64,000 bases of DNA. Source: Ga0077555 sp964500805. GTDB taxonomy: Bacteria; Pseudomonadota; Alphaproteobacteria; Rhizobiales; Hyphomicrobiaceae. Made by a program: the position numbers and the translations under genes. Below, piece after piece: positions 18,505-28,012 of this stretch (position 1 is the first letter of the stretch; each line of letters opens with the position of its first letter). A model generated the notes under the pieces. The model ran no database searches. It was not told the DNA's origin and saw only the letters and a program-made list of their open reading frames with translations. The stretch spans positions 57,208 to 121,207 of the forward strand of contig CAZCQH010000011.1 of the NCBI GenBank assembly GCA_964500805.1, written 5' to 3'.

Positions 18505-19665
18505 TCAACCACCGCTCAGCGCCATGTCATCGCGGTGGATCAGCTCGCTGCGCCCTTCGTGGCCGAGAATTCGGGCGATTTCGCTCGACTTCCGGCCGGC
18601 GATCCGCTCGGCGTCGGCCCGCGAATAGGCGATGATGCCCCGTCCGATCTCGCGTCCGCTCTGCGTCCGGACAATCACCGCGTCGCCGCGCTCGAACTGG
18701 CCTTCGACACGCTTTACGCCGGCCGGCAGCAAGCTTTTGCCCGAGGCCAGCGCCTTCTCGGCGCCCGCATCGATCTCCACGGCACCTTTTGCCTCAAGCG
18801 TGCCGGCAATCCAGCGCTTGCGGGCCGAGACCGGATCGACCGGCGCGATGAACCAGGTGCACGGTGCGCCTTCAGCCAGCGCGCGTAAGGGATGCATTAC
18901 CTTGCCAGAGGTGATGACCATGTCGGAGCCCGAGGCGAGCGCGATCTTGCCCGCCTCGATCTTTGTCACCATGCCGCCTTTGGAGAGCTCGCTGCCGGCA
19001 TCGCCCGCCATGGCTTCGATCTCGGGCGTGATCTGCGTCACCACCTCGAGCCGTTTTGCATCCGTGGATGTGCCGGGCGGCGCCGTGTAGAGCCCGTCGA
19101 TATCGGAGAGCAGAACCAGGCAATCGGCACTCATCATCGATGCGACGCGCGCTGAGAGGCGGTCGTTGTCGCCGTAGCGGATCTCGGTGGTGGCCACCGT
19201 GTCGTTTTCGTTGACGACCGGGATCACCTGGTGCGCCAGCAGCGTGTCCATTGTCCGCCGCGCGTTGAGATAGCGTCGCCGCTCTTCTGTATCCCCAAGT
19301 GTCAACAGCACCTGCGCAACGCCGATACCACGATCACGAAATACCTCGCGATAAGCCGAGGCGAGGCTGATCTGCCCGACCGCTGCCGCCGCCTGCGATT
19401 GCTCCAGCTCCAGTGCGCCCTTCGGTAAACCCATCTGATGCCGGCCGAGGGCAATCGCGCCGGATGACACCAGGACTACCTCCTTCCCGGCTCCGATCAG
19501 CTCGGCCACGTCATCTGCAATGGAGTTGAGCCATGTGGAGCGCAGCCGGCCCGTTGTCCGGTCGACCAGCAGCGCCGATCCGATCTTCACGACGATGCGC
19601 TTTGCCTCCCGCCATTCCTGGCGGGATTTCGGTTGGACTGCGGCGGATGTCGCTTTGTCGGGCAT
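18505..19665 (-). CDS. proB: Glutamate 5-kinase
   Basis: ProB phosphorylates glutamate to glutamyl-5-phosphate, the first step of proline synthesis. The protein is 386 residues: amino acid kinase domain (about 20-270) with RIVVKIGSALLVD, VLVSSGAIALGRHQMG, PVVNENDTVA and LLSDIDGLYTAPP, then a C-terminal PUA domain from about 290 with the family's DAVIVRTQSGREIGRGI. Starts with ATG at 19665; a TTG two codons upstream is also possible. The partner proA and the usual obg neighbour are not in the window. Confidence 0.96.
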   Translation of the reverse strand: MPDKATSAAVQPKSRQEWREAKRIVVKIGSALLVDRTTGRLRSTWLNSIADDVAELIGAGKEVVLVSSGAIALGRHQMGLPKGALELEQSQAAAAVGQISLASAYREVFRDRGIGVAQVLLTLGDTEERRRYLNARRTMDTLLAHQVIPVVNENDTVATTEIRYGDNDRLSARVASMMSADCLVLLSDIDGLYTAPPGTSTDAKRLEVVTQITPEIEAMAGDAGSELSKGGMVTKIEAGKIALASGSDMVITSGKVMHPLRALAEGAPCTWFIAPVDPVSARKRWIAGTLEAKGAVEIDAGAEKALASGKSLLPAGVKRVEGQFERGDAVIVRTQSGREIGRGIIAYSRADAERIAGRKSSEIARILGHEGRSELIHRDDMALSGG

Positions 19666-19877
19666 GGGCAAGATAGAAGTCGCAAGATCTGCGGAAGCTT
19701 CGGCGAATCGCCGGAATTCCCGCGCGCTCGGCCTCGTTTAGGCCAACGTCTGCCGCGCGGCAATGCTGCTGCACAATCTTGGCCAATGCAGCCCTGCCCT
19801 CGACAGTTGCCACTTGCGGGGCGCCGCTGCCCATTGCCTACTCGGACGATCTCTCCAGCAACCGAAGAGGCCGCCTC

Positions 19878-20444
19878 ATGTCCACCGACCGCATGCCGAT
19901 GCTCTCCCCCGAGCAGATGACCGAGGAGCAGAAGAAGGCGGCCGCCGACTTCGCGGAGGGCCGGGGCTATGCCGTGCGCGGTCCTTTCGGCGCCATGATC
20001 CGCAGCCCCGAGGTAATGCTGCGCGCAAAGGCAATGGGCGACTACCTGCGCTTCAATAGCACCATTCCACCCAAGCTCAATGAACTCGCCATTTGTATCA
20101 CGGCCCGCCGGTGGGGGCAGAGCTATGAGTGGCACGCGCATCGCCCCCTTGCGGAGAAGGCCGGTCTCGATCCAAAGATCGCCGACGCCGTTGCCGCCGG
20201 TCGCCGCCCCGAGCAGCTCGATGCCGACGAGCAGCTGATCTACGACTTCTGCACCGAGCTGCACCAGAACACGTCCGTTTCAGACGCAACCTACGCTCGC
20301 GCGCTTGCCCGTTTCGGCGAGAAGGGGGTCGTCGATCTCACCGCAGTCAACGGTTACTACACGCTGATCGCCATGGTCCTGAATGTCGCCCGAACGGCAC
20401 TGCCAGCCGGAGCGACGCCGGGTTTGAGGCCGTTTCCGCATTAG
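19878..20444 (+). CDS. Carboxymuconolactone decarboxylase/AhpD-like protein without the CxxC pair
   Basis: A 188-residue all-helical protein of the CMD/AhpD fold. The core ELAICITARRWGQSYEWHAH (about 75-94) fits the family, but the redox CxxC is replaced by WHAH, so peroxidase activity as in AhpD is unlikely; the Glu and His residues kept here match the decarboxylase-like branch. GAAGAGG eight bases before the ATG at 19878 supports that start. Divergent from proB. Confidence 0.8.
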   Translation: MSTDRMPMLSPEQMTEEQKKAAADFAEGRGYAVRGPFGAMIRSPEVMLRAKAMGDYLRFNSTIPPKLNELAICITARRWGQSYEWHAHRPLAEKAGLDPKIADAVAAGRRPEQLDADEQLIYDFCTELHQNTSVSDATYARALARFGEKGVVDLTAVNGYYTLIAMVLNVARTALPAGATPGLRPFPH

Positions 20445-20647
20445 GGTGGCAGACAGAAATCGTTTGCCGCATACGTTGGCACGATGCAGGTGCACCTGAT
20501 GTGCGGCCGCCCGCGCACAACTGAGATGTGATGTGCGTCGTCCTGACGGAAGTGGTAATTGATATCGGGGGGTGGCCGCAGTCGCCGCTCTTTTGCTAGT
20601 GACGACGCGTCCGCCGTGACCCCGAGGGTAACGCGCAGGAGAGCGTC

Positions 20648-20860
20648 ATGTCTGACAGCGTTTACAAGATCATTGAACTGGTCGGCACGAGCACGGAATC
20701 CTGGGAGAAGGCGGCCCAAGGCGCAGTCGAGCGCGCCGCAAAGTCGCTGCGCGACCTTCGCGTCGCGGAAATTTCGGAGCTCGACATGCACTTGAAGGAC
20801 GGCAAGGTGGAGGCCTATCGCGCCAAGGTGAAGGTGTCATTCAAGTACGAAGGCGAATGA
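20648..20860 (+). CDS. Dodecin, flavin-binding
   Basis: A 70-residue dodecin. It forms dodecamers that store or buffer flavins. The family pattern is clear: VYKIIELVGTSTESWEKAAQ at the start, AVERAAKSLRDLRVAEI in the middle and AYRAKVKVSFKYEG at the end. It follows AGGAGAGCGTC and has no obvious operon partner. The small monooxygenase-like gene 77 bases downstream may be co-transcribed. Confidence 0.95.
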   Translation: MSDSVYKIIELVGTSTESWEKAAQGAVERAAKSLRDLRVAEISELDMHLKDGKVEAYRAKVKVSFKYEGE

Positions 20861-20937
20861 CGGTGGCGTGACGAATTGCAACGAAAAGGCGTCACGCACG
20901 CTCTCAGTCATCAGTATCGTCGACAAGGAGCATCGTC

Positions 20938-21237
20938 ATGTACATGCGGATTGTTTGGGGCAAGATACTGCCAGGAAAATGGGACCAATTCGAAGCTGCA
21001 TTCAAGACGGCCATGTCTTCACGCGGTGAGTTGAAGGGATTGCTCAACCATTGGCTTGCGCGCGATCAGCAGGACCCGAATGCCGGCTATTCGATTACTC
21101 TCTGGGAATCAGAGGACGCAATGCGCGGCTTCTGGGACAGCCCTAGGCGTAAGGAAGTAATGGCGCCGCTGGAGCCGTTCTACGTCAACCAATTCACGGC
21201 GACCCACTGCGAGGTGAAGTACGCCATGCGGGCTTGA
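20938..21237 (+). CDS. Small dimeric alpha-beta barrel protein (ABM/monooxygenase-like)
   Basis: A 99-residue protein of the antibiotic-biosynthesis-monooxygenase-like ferredoxin fold. MYMRIVWGKILPGKWDQFEAA gives strand 1 and helix 1, and the stretch ITLWESEDAMRGFWDSP is the strand-helix typical of the fold. Function unknown. The ATG at 20938 follows AAGGAG. Confidence in the fold is moderate and in a specific activity low. Confidence 0.7.
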   Translation: MYMRIVWGKILPGKWDQFEAAFKTAMSSRGELKGLLNHWLARDQQDPNAGYSITLWESEDAMRGFWDSPRRKEVMAPLEPFYVNQFTATHCEVKYAMRA

Positions 21238-21266
21238 TCGTATCAAGGCGCCAGCCATTGGCAAAC

Positions 21267-21297
21267 GCGGGCGACGCCTAAAGACCGGCTCGCCCGC
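21267..21297. terminator. Hairpin between convergent genes
   Basis: GCGGGCGA (21267-21274) pairs perfectly with TCGCCCGC (21290-21297) over a 15-base loop. It lies between the stops of the convergent ABM-like gene and metY, where a bidirectional terminator is expected, but there is no T-run. Confidence 0.45.
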
Positions 21298-21306
21298 CGC
21301 GCGATT

Positions 21307-22599
21307 CTAGACCCCCGCAAGCGCCTGCTCGAGATCGGCGATGATGTCCTCTTTGTCCTCGATGCCGATCGAGAGGCGCACCACGTCGGGGCCGGCGCCA
21401 GCGGCCTTTCTCTGCTCGTCGGTGAGCTGGCGGTGGGTGGTGGAAGCCGGATGGATCACGAGGCTCCGGGTATCGCCGATATTGGCGAGGTGCGAGAACA
21501 TCTTGAGCGTGGAAACGAGCTTGACGCCCGCCTCGTAGCCACCCTTCACACCAAACGTGAACACCGAGCCAGCCCCGTTCGGACAGATCTTCTTGGCGAC
21601 AGCGTGGAACTTGTTCGACTCCAGACCGGCGTAGTTCACCCACGCGACTTTCGGATGTTTCTCTAGAAACCGCGCAACGGCCAGCGCGTTCTCGCAGTGC
21701 CGGGCCATGCGCAGCGGCAACGTCTCGATGCCGGTGAGGATCAGGAACGCGTTGAGCGGTGCGATCGATGGCCCGAGATCGCGCAACCCCATGACGCGGC
21801 AGGCAATGGCGAACGCGAAATTACCAAACGTCTCGGCAAGGCGCATGCCGTTGTAGGACGCGTTGGGCTCGGTCAGCGTCTTGTACTTGTGCTTGGCCTT
21901 CATCCAGTCGAAGGTGCCGCAGTCGACGATCACGCCACCGATCGAGTTGCCGTGACCGCCCATGAACTTGGTGAGCGAGTGCACGACGATGTCCGCGCCG
22001 TGATCCTTCGGGCGGCAGAGGTACGGTGTTGCCAGCGTGTTGTCGACGATCAGCGGCACGCCGGCCCTCTTGGCGATTGCCGAGATCGCCGCAATGTCGA
22101 CCACCACGCCGCCCGGGTTGGCGATCGACTCGATCATGATTGCGCGCGTCTTCGGCGTGATCGCCTTCTCGAAGCTGGCCGGATCGGTGGAGTCGGCAAA
22201 TACGACGTTCCAGTTGAACTTCTTGAACGAGTGATTGAACTGGTTGATCGAGCCACCATAGAGCTGCCGCCCGGCGACGAACTCGTCCCCCGGCTCGAGC
22301 AATGTATGGAATGCCAGGAACTGCGCTGCGTGGCCCGAAGCGACGGCGAGCGCCGCGGTACCACCTTCGAGCGCTGCGACGCGCGCTTCCAGAACACCTT
22401 GCGTCGGATTGCCGATGCGCGAATAGATGTTGCCGAAGACTTCGAGATTGAAAAGCGCGGCCGCGTGGTCCGCGTCGTTGAAGACATATGAGGTCGTTTG
22501 ATAAATCGGGGTTGCGCGGGCGCCAGTGGCAGGATCTGGCGCCGCCCCAGCATGAACGGACAGCGTTGCAAAACCGGGGGCGGAATTGGACTCTGGCAT
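21307..22599 (-). CDS. metY: O-acetylhomoserine aminocarboxypropyltransferase (sulfhydrylase)
   Basis: A PLP enzyme of the Cys/Met metabolism family, 430 residues, which makes homocysteine from O-acetylhomoserine and sulfide. Family marks: YSRIGNPTQ (59-67), VASGHAAQF (87-94), IVDNTLATPYL (184-194) and the PLP lysine K211 in HSLTKFMGGHG. The insert and length of about 430 favour MetY over MetB or MetZ (about 390-400). ATG at 22599 chosen; no SAM-II-like motif is evident in the upstream region. Confidence 0.92.
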   Translation of the reverse strand: MPESNSAPGFATLSVHAGAAPDPATGARATPIYQTTSYVFNDADHAAALFNLEVFGNIYSRIGNPTQGVLEARVAALEGGTAALAVASGHAAQFLAFHTLLEPGDEFVAGRQLYGGSINQFNHSFKKFNWNVVFADSTDPASFEKAITPKTRAIMIESIANPGGVVVDIAAISAIAKRAGVPLIVDNTLATPYLCRPKDHGADIVVHSLTKFMGGHGNSIGGVIVDCGTFDWMKAKHKYKTLTEPNASYNGMRLAETFGNFAFAIACRVMGLRDLGPSIAPLNAFLILTGIETLPLRMARHCENALAVARFLEKHPKVAWVNYAGLESNKFHAVAKKICPNGAGSVFTFGVKGGYEAGVKLVSTLKMFSHLANIGDTRSLVIHPASTTHRQLTDEQRKAAGAGPDVVRLSIGIEDKEDIIADLEQALAGV

Positions 22600-22963
22600 C
22601 AGCAAACTCCGTTTGACACTTGGACAGGCATAGGTTGGCTCTCATACGCCATCAGCCGCCACTCGCCCACCCCCCTCAACAGGAAAGTTACTCGGACGCA
22701 GTGTTCTAAGCGGCTCCTTCAGGGCAAAACGGATTCGGCCACCTCAGCAACGAAGAACATGTTGCTCGGATGCACGGCGACGGGAGCCTTCTACCCGGAG
22801 TGGCTCGACGGGTTGTCAGGCGCCATCTAGGCTGAGCGAGAGGCACATGCCCCGACGGGGCAATTGGAAGCGGGAGTGCCCAAGAGCAGTCATAGTCTGC
22901 GATTTCGCTGAGAATGGATTGCGATTACGCGCGCCGTTGCGCTGGGCGAGTGGAGGAACACTG
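22600..22963. other. Intergenic region between divergent metY and the beta-propeller gene
   Basis: This 364-base gap must carry the promoters of both flanking genes. I see no tRNA, small gene or recognised riboswitch. GGAGGA just upstream of 22964 is the ribosome site of the right-hand gene. Confidence 0.5.
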
Positions 22964-24265
22964 ATGCACATCATTGTTGTTGCCGCTGTCGTTGCGCTGA
23001 TATTCGTCCTTGTGTTCAGCCGTGGCGCGCAGCGAGGGGGCGGCGGTACCGCGCAATCCGGCGTCATGGCAGGATCGTGGCAGCATGGTTTGGCGTTCAT
23101 CTCCAACGGCAAGCTGTTCTATCAGAGACCGGGACAGGAGCTCCGCGAGCTGCAGAGCCCGCATGTCCGCTCTATGATGGATCGAATGGAGCGCGACAGC
23201 GAGCTGCACGGCTGGAAGGAGGGAACAGCCTTTTCGAGATCATTCACCGGCCGACAGCGGCATACGCCGGCCGAAGCGGTGGGCATCCAGGCCACGTCTG
23301 CGCAGTTCGCAGCGCACGACCGGGTTCTGTACTTCTTGAGGGATGACAGCTTCGGCGGCTTGTTCGAGTACGACCTGTTGCAGGACACGGAGAAGCGTCT
23401 GCTCCATAAGCAAAATCTTTCTCTGGAAGATCTCCGCATTCACCCCGATGGTCACCAGTTGCTGTGTGCGCAGCACAGCAAGAACGGAGCCGCGAATATC
23501 GTAGTCATGGAGGCCGATGGCAGCCGCTATCGCGAGCTGACGAGCGGAGATACAGTCGACACCTCGCCGGCCTGGGTGCCTGGCGATGCGAATTCGGTTC
23601 TGTTCCAATCCTCAGGTCTTGCGCGCAACCCGCAAGGCTTCGTGCTTGCTCAAGGCCCGACGTCGATCCAGATGGTCGACACCGCCGCCAGCACGCTCGC
23701 GACGATCCTCGAAGATTCAAACAAGGATTTCCTGCAACCCCGTGTCGGCAATAACGGGTACTTGTACTTCATACGCCGGCCTTACGAGCCGACTCGTTAC
23801 GGTATTGGGAGCGCCTTGGCCGATACGCTGCTGTTCCCGTTTCGGGTGTTGCGGGCTCTTGTGCATTATCTCAATTTCTTTTCGTTGATGTACTCGCGGA
23901 AACCCTTGATTACAGCGTCGGGACCGGCGGTTCAGGCCGATCTCAAGGACATCCTGATCAAGGGCAAGTGCCTCGACGCGGAAGCTGCACTTCGCTCGGG
24001 CGTCAAGCTCAACGGAGTTCCGTCCCTGGTGCCTGCATCATGGCAACTCGTTTGCCGCAGTCCACAGGGCGAGGAGACTGTGCTGGCATCGCATGTCGCG
24101 TCGTACGATATCACTTCCGACGGCATGATCCTATTCTCCAACGGCTACGGCGCATTTGTCCTCGACGGTCCCCATCCACCGCAGGTTCTGGTCAGGGACA
24201 AGTTGATCGCGGACGTGATCGCCGTGCCAGAGGAGGCGAAGCCGGCAATTCAAGTGTGGAGATGA
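22964..24265 (+). CDS. Membrane-anchored TolB/WD40-like beta-propeller protein
   Basis: A 433-residue protein starting with an N-terminal membrane anchor (MHIIVVAAVVALIFVLVFS). The body repeats TolB-like blade motifs, for example LRIHPDGHQLLCAQHSKNG and DTSPAWVPGDANSVLFQS, that resemble WD40-like propeller repeats (PD40). Around residue 285 there is a further hydrophobic stretch, LLFPFRVLRALVHYLNFFS, which could be a membrane-associated helix. Function unknown. GGAGGA precedes the ATG at 22964. Confidence 0.7.
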   Translation: MHIIVVAAVVALIFVLVFSRGAQRGGGGTAQSGVMAGSWQHGLAFISNGKLFYQRPGQELRELQSPHVRSMMDRMERDSELHGWKEGTAFSRSFTGRQRHTPAEAVGIQATSAQFAAHDRVLYFLRDDSFGGLFEYDLLQDTEKRLLHKQNLSLEDLRIHPDGHQLLCAQHSKNGAANIVVMEADGSRYRELTSGDTVDTSPAWVPGDANSVLFQSSGLARNPQGFVLAQGPTSIQMVDTAASTLATILEDSNKDFLQPRVGNNGYLYFIRRPYEPTRYGIGSALADTLLFPFRVLRALVHYLNFFSLMYSRKPLITASGPAVQADLKDILIKGKCLDAEAALRSGVKLNGVPSLVPASWQLVCRSPQGEETVLASHVASYDITSDGMILFSNGYGAFVLDGPHPPQVLVRDKLIADVIAVPEEAKPAIQVWR

Positions 24266-24293
24266 TAGGTCGCGGTCCGCCTGGAATCAGACT

Positions 24294-24749
24294 TCAATCC
24301 GGGAAGTCGTTGATGATGTACTTCCAGTAGGCCTGGAGCTTCACGCCCGTCTCGCTCCGGGCGAAGGAGCGGACCGAGATGCCCGCCTCGTGCACCGTCT
24401 CGGCGCTGCCCGACACCAGCGGATGCCACCAATGGAGCTCGCGCCCCTCGCCGACGAGCCGGTAGGCGCAGGTCTGCGGCAGCCAGGAAAGGTTCCGCGC
24501 CTTCTCGGGCGTGATCTGCACGCAGTCCGGCATCTTTGCCTGGCGATTGGGATAGTCCGAACAGCGACAGGACCCAATATCGAGAAGTCCGCAGGCAAGG
24601 CGCGTCAGGTGGATTTCGCCGGTATCCTCGTCCTCGAGCTTGTTGAGGCAGCACCGGCCACAGCCGTCGCAGAGCGCCTCCCACTCCTCGGGCGACAGCT
24701 CGTCGAGCGTGCGCCCGCGCCAGAAGCCTTTTGCCAGGGAAGTGCTCAA
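24294..24749 (-). CDS. YcgN-family (UPF0260) cysteine-rich protein
   Basis: A protein of unknown function with the UPF0260 pattern GFWRGRTLDELSPEEWEALC, then DGCGRCCLNKLEDEDTG and CRCSDYPNR, a set of conserved cysteines likely to bind a metal. Family members are about 150 residues, so the TTG at 24749, preceded by AGCAGGA, is the best start (151 residues). Longer in-frame starts at 24920 (ATG) or 24977 would add an unrelated leader, and the latter would overlap the divergent penicillin-binding protein gene. Confidence 0.8.
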   Translation of the reverse strand: MSTSLAKGFWRGRTLDELSPEEWEALCDGCGRCCLNKLEDEDTGEIHLTRLACGLLDIGSCRCSDYPNRQAKMPDCVQITPEKARNLSWLPQTCAYRLVGEGRELHWWHPLVSGSAETVHEAGISVRSFARSETGVKLQAYWKYIINDFPD

Positions 24750-24960
24750 AAGGTTGATCCTGCTTTGGAAATTAGCACCACAGAGCGCCGTGGATTCGGG
24801 CCAAGCCGGCAAACTGTCCTCTCGCACTCCGGCACTACTTGATGATAAATACCACAATTCGATCGTCTCCTCGATTCGTGCGGCGGCACGAAAGAACCGC
24901 AGGGACAGCCGATGCCGCATATCGCGGCAGGCAAGAGGCAGACCTGACAGGACCTGACGC

Positions 24961-27435
24961 GTGATCGACTGGTTCAAGCGGACCGATAAAGGCGACGGCC
25001 TGAAGGCGCGGCTGGGGTTGCTCGACTCCTGGCTCGACAGCTCGATGGCGGCCGCCGGCCAGTCGCTCCGCGACCGCTATAATGCCGCCTCGAGCTTCTT
25101 CTTCCGGTTTCGCCTCTCCGGCTGGAAGCGCGGGGTCAGCGAGGTGTTCTCGGAAACGCTGACCCTCGGCACGGGCGGTTTCGTGCTCATGTACGCGCTG
25201 GCGCTTCCAGCCTTTCTCGAGATCGACGAGTCGAAGGTGCTCTCCGGAGGCAAGTACAGCGTCAAGTTTCTCGATCGCAACGGCAAGGAGATCGGCCAGC
25301 GCGGCATCCTGCACAACGATGCTGTGCCGCTCGAGGAGATTCCCGATCACATGATCAAGGCGACCCTCGCTACCGAGGATCGCCGCTTTTTCGAGCACTT
25401 TGGCGTTGACGTGTTCGGCACCGCGCGTGCGCTGTTCACCAACCTGAACGCCGGTGAGACTGTGCAGGGCGGCTCGACGCTCACGCAGCAGTTGGCGAAG
25501 AACCTGTTTCTGTCCTCCGAGCGCTCACTGACACGCAAGATCAAGGAGCTGTTCCTCTCGTTTTGGCTCGAGTCCCGCTACACGAAGCGCGATATCCTGA
25601 AGCTCTATTTCGATCGCGCCTACATGGGTGGCGGTGCCTTCGGCGTCGAGGCAGCGGCCCAGTTCTATTTCGGCAAATCGGTGCGCCAGGTGAACTTGGC
25701 TGAAGCGGCGATGCTGGCGGGTCTCTTCAAGGCCCCGACCAAATTCGCGCCACACATCGATCTCGCCGCCGCGCGCGCCCGCGCCAACGAAGTGCTCTCC
25801 AATCTGGTCGAAGCCGGCTATATGACAGCCGGTCAGGTGCATGCCGCCCGCATCAACTACGCGCGCCCGATCGATACGCGCCCGACGGGAAGCCCAGAGT
25901 GGTTCCTGGACTGGGCCTTCGAGGAAATCCAGCGTATCGCCGAAGGTACCGGCCAGTTCGTGCTCACCGCACGCACGACGGTCGACCTCAACATGCAGGC
26001 ATCCGCCGAGCAGGCGTTGATCTCCGCTCTGCGCCAGCACGGCCGGGCGCAGCATGCCACTTCCGGTGCGCTTGTCGCCATGGAGCCCGATGGCGCGGTG
26101 CGTGCCATCGTCGGCGGCCTCGACTATGGCGAGAGCCAGTTCAACCGCGCGACAGCAGCGAAGCGACAGCCTGGCTCGTCGATGAAGCTCTACGTCTACG
26201 CCAATGCCGTCGAGCATGGCCTGACACCGAAGTCGACGGTGCGCGACAGCGCGGTGTCGTGCGGCAATTGGCAGCCGAAGAACTACGATGGCGGTTACGG
26301 CGGTGGCGGCAGCATGCCCGCCGGAGTGGCCTTTGCGAAGTCGCTCAACACGGTAGCCGTCGACCTGTCGCTGAAGTACGATCGTGACCGGCTGGTCGCA
26401 CTGACGCAGCGGCTTGGCGTTCAGGGGATCAAGAAGACCTGCTCGATGGCCTTGGGCGACGGCGGCGTATCGGTGCTGCAACACACCTCCGCCTTCGCGA
26501 CCTTCGCCAACGGCGGCAGGCTTGCGCGCCCCTATGCCATCCTCGACATCACCAACTCGCGCGGCGAGCACGTCTACAGCCGCGAGGCCGACGAGCCGGA
26601 GCCGCCGCAGGTCATCCAGCCTCGTCATGCCGAGTTCATGAACCAGATGATGCAGATGGTCGTGACCGAGGGCACCGGCAAGAAAGCCGCGCTCGACTTC
26701 ACTTATACGGCCGGCAAGACGGGCACCTCCTCGAGCTATCGTGATGCATGGTTCGTCGGCTTCAGCGGCGCACTCGTCACAGGCGTGTGGATCGGCAACG
26801 ACGACTTCCGCCCGATGAACAATGTTACCGGCGGCAGTATCCCGGCCATAGCCTGGCAGAGCTTCATGTCGGTTGCCCACACCAGCATGAACATCCCCCA
26901 GATCCCCGGATTGCCCCTCCATCCAACACAAGTCGCAGCGCGCGAGGAAGCACGCCAGCAGGACGAGGAACGCCGCCGCAACCGGCCGGTGGCCATGGCA
27001 CAGGAGAACGCCTCCGGCAGCCGTCACAATTTGATGCCCGCTCCGACCAAGGACGCGTTGCGCAAGCTCGCGAAATCGATGCGCCAGATCGCCGGCATCC
27101 CCGAGGAGCCAACTCCAGCTTCCGCCAACGGACCTGCCGGCGCTCCCACGTCGGCACCGGTTGGCGTACCGTCGAGCTCGGGAACCGCACCCTCGACGCT
27201 GCAAGCACCAGCCTCGAGCCCGTCCACTCCTGACACTCAAAGCCCGCGACAGCCGCGCCTCGTCCCGCGGGCCAAGCGTGCCGAAGGCACCGACGTGCCA
27301 GGCGGTCCAGCGGTGTCCGCCTCTCCGTCGCCTCCGGCCAGGGCTGGCCCGGCCGTACGTCGTAGCGCCGCCTCATTTCGCGAGTTGACGCCTGCGCAGG
27401 CGCGCGCCGAGCGCCAGCAGCTGCGCCAGCAATGA
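24961..27435 (+). CDS. Class A penicillin-binding protein (PBP1A type)
   Basis: A bifunctional peptidoglycan synthase of 824 residues. An N-terminal membrane segment lies around 68-86. The glycosyltransferase (GT51) domain follows, with catalytic E139 in TEDRRFFEH and GGSTLTQQLAKNLFL. The transpeptidase domain has SSMK with nucleophile S406 and K409, SLN (461-463) and KTGT (586-589). The last 150 residues are Ala/Pro/Ser-rich. The GTG at 24961 starts it. The two DUF1214/DUF1254 genes follow 13 bases later and overlap each other, so they probably share its operon. Confidence 0.93.
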   Translation: MIDWFKRTDKGDGLKARLGLLDSWLDSSMAAAGQSLRDRYNAASSFFFRFRLSGWKRGVSEVFSETLTLGTGGFVLMYALALPAFLEIDESKVLSGGKYSVKFLDRNGKEIGQRGILHNDAVPLEEIPDHMIKATLATEDRRFFEHFGVDVFGTARALFTNLNAGETVQGGSTLTQQLAKNLFLSSERSLTRKIKELFLSFWLESRYTKRDILKLYFDRAYMGGGAFGVEAAAQFYFGKSVRQVNLAEAAMLAGLFKAPTKFAPHIDLAAARARANEVLSNLVEAGYMTAGQVHAARINYARPIDTRPTGSPEWFLDWAFEEIQRIAEGTGQFVLTARTTVDLNMQASAEQALISALRQHGRAQHATSGALVAMEPDGAVRAIVGGLDYGESQFNRATAAKRQPGSSMKLYVYANAVEHGLTPKSTVRDSAVSCGNWQPKNYDGGYGGGGSMPAGVAFAKSLNTVAVDLSLKYDRDRLVALTQRLGVQGIKKTCSMALGDGGVSVLQHTSAFATFANGGRLARPYAILDITNSRGEHVYSREADEPEPPQVIQPRHAEFMNQMMQMVVTEGTGKKAALDFTYTAGKTGTSSSYRDAWFVGFSGALVTGVWIGNDDFRPMNNVTGGSIPAIAWQSFMSVAHTSMNIPQIPGLPLHPTQVAAREEARQQDEERRRNRPVAMAQENASGSRHNLMPAPTKDALRKLAKSMRQIAGIPEEPTPASANGPAGAPTSAPVGVPSSSGTAPSTLQAPASSPSTPDTQSPRQPRLVPRAKRAEGTDVPGGPAVSASPSPPARAGPAVRRSAASFRELTPAQARAERQQLRQQ

Positions 27436-27448
27436 GCGGGAGCCGCAC

Positions 27449-28012
27449 GTGATCATCAATGCCCTGCTCTTCGTGACGATAGCCATATTTGGTGGCCTCG
27501 GTTCCTCCTGGTACATGGTTGAGAAGGGCTCTCGTCTCACCACTCGCTCGAATGGCCCCTGGACCGTCTGGACTGCCGCCGGTCGTGCCGATGCCGATCC
27601 CTACACACGCGCCCATTTCCTGCGGCGCGGCATGCTGCCGGTCTCGTCGGCGCTGACGCTCACCTACCAAGCCTCTACCGACAGCGACAGCAATGCACTC
27701 TACTCGAGCTGCGAATACGTCATCGCTGGCGAGGAGCCCCAGGCTTCGTTCTGGAGTCTCGCCGTGTTCGATGACAAAGGCGGCCTCATTGCCAATCCGG
27801 CGGACCGTTTTTCGTTCAACAGCGCGACAGTGATGCGCCCGACCGCCAACCGTATCGAGATACGTCTCTCTCGCAATGCACGCCCCGGCAATTGGCTGCC
27901 AACAGGCAACGTCGGCCGCATCACCTTACTGCTTTCGCTGCAAGAGCCACCCAACATTGAAGATGGACGCGAGCTGGCACTTCCGGCCATCAAGAAGGTC
28001 GCCTGCCGATGA
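27449..28012 (+). CDS. DUF1214-containing envelope protein
   Basis: A 187-residue protein with an N-terminal membrane segment (IINALLFVTIAIFGGLGSSW). The DUF1214 core includes GPWTVWTAAGRADADPYTRA near residue 36 and FWSLAVFDDKGGLIANPADR near 108. Function unknown. Starts with GTG after GGGAG, directly downstream of the penicillin-binding protein. Its stop overlaps the start of the DUF1254 gene by 4 bases, implying translational coupling. Confidence 0.82.
   Translation: MIINALLFVTIAIFGGLGSSWYMVEKGSRLTTRSNGPWTVWTAAGRADADPYTRAHFLRRGMLPVSSALTLTYQASTDSDSNALYSSCEYVIAGEEPQASFWSLAVFDDKGGLIANPADRFSFNSATVMRPTANRIEIRLSRNARPGNWLPTGNVGRITLLLSLQEPPNIEDGRELALPAIKKVACR

Noticed and set aside
22600..22963. 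SAM riboswitch upstream of metY
   Set aside because: SAM-II elements are common before such genes in alphaproteobacteria, but I could not find the pseudoknot pattern or the A-rich core in the 360-base gap.
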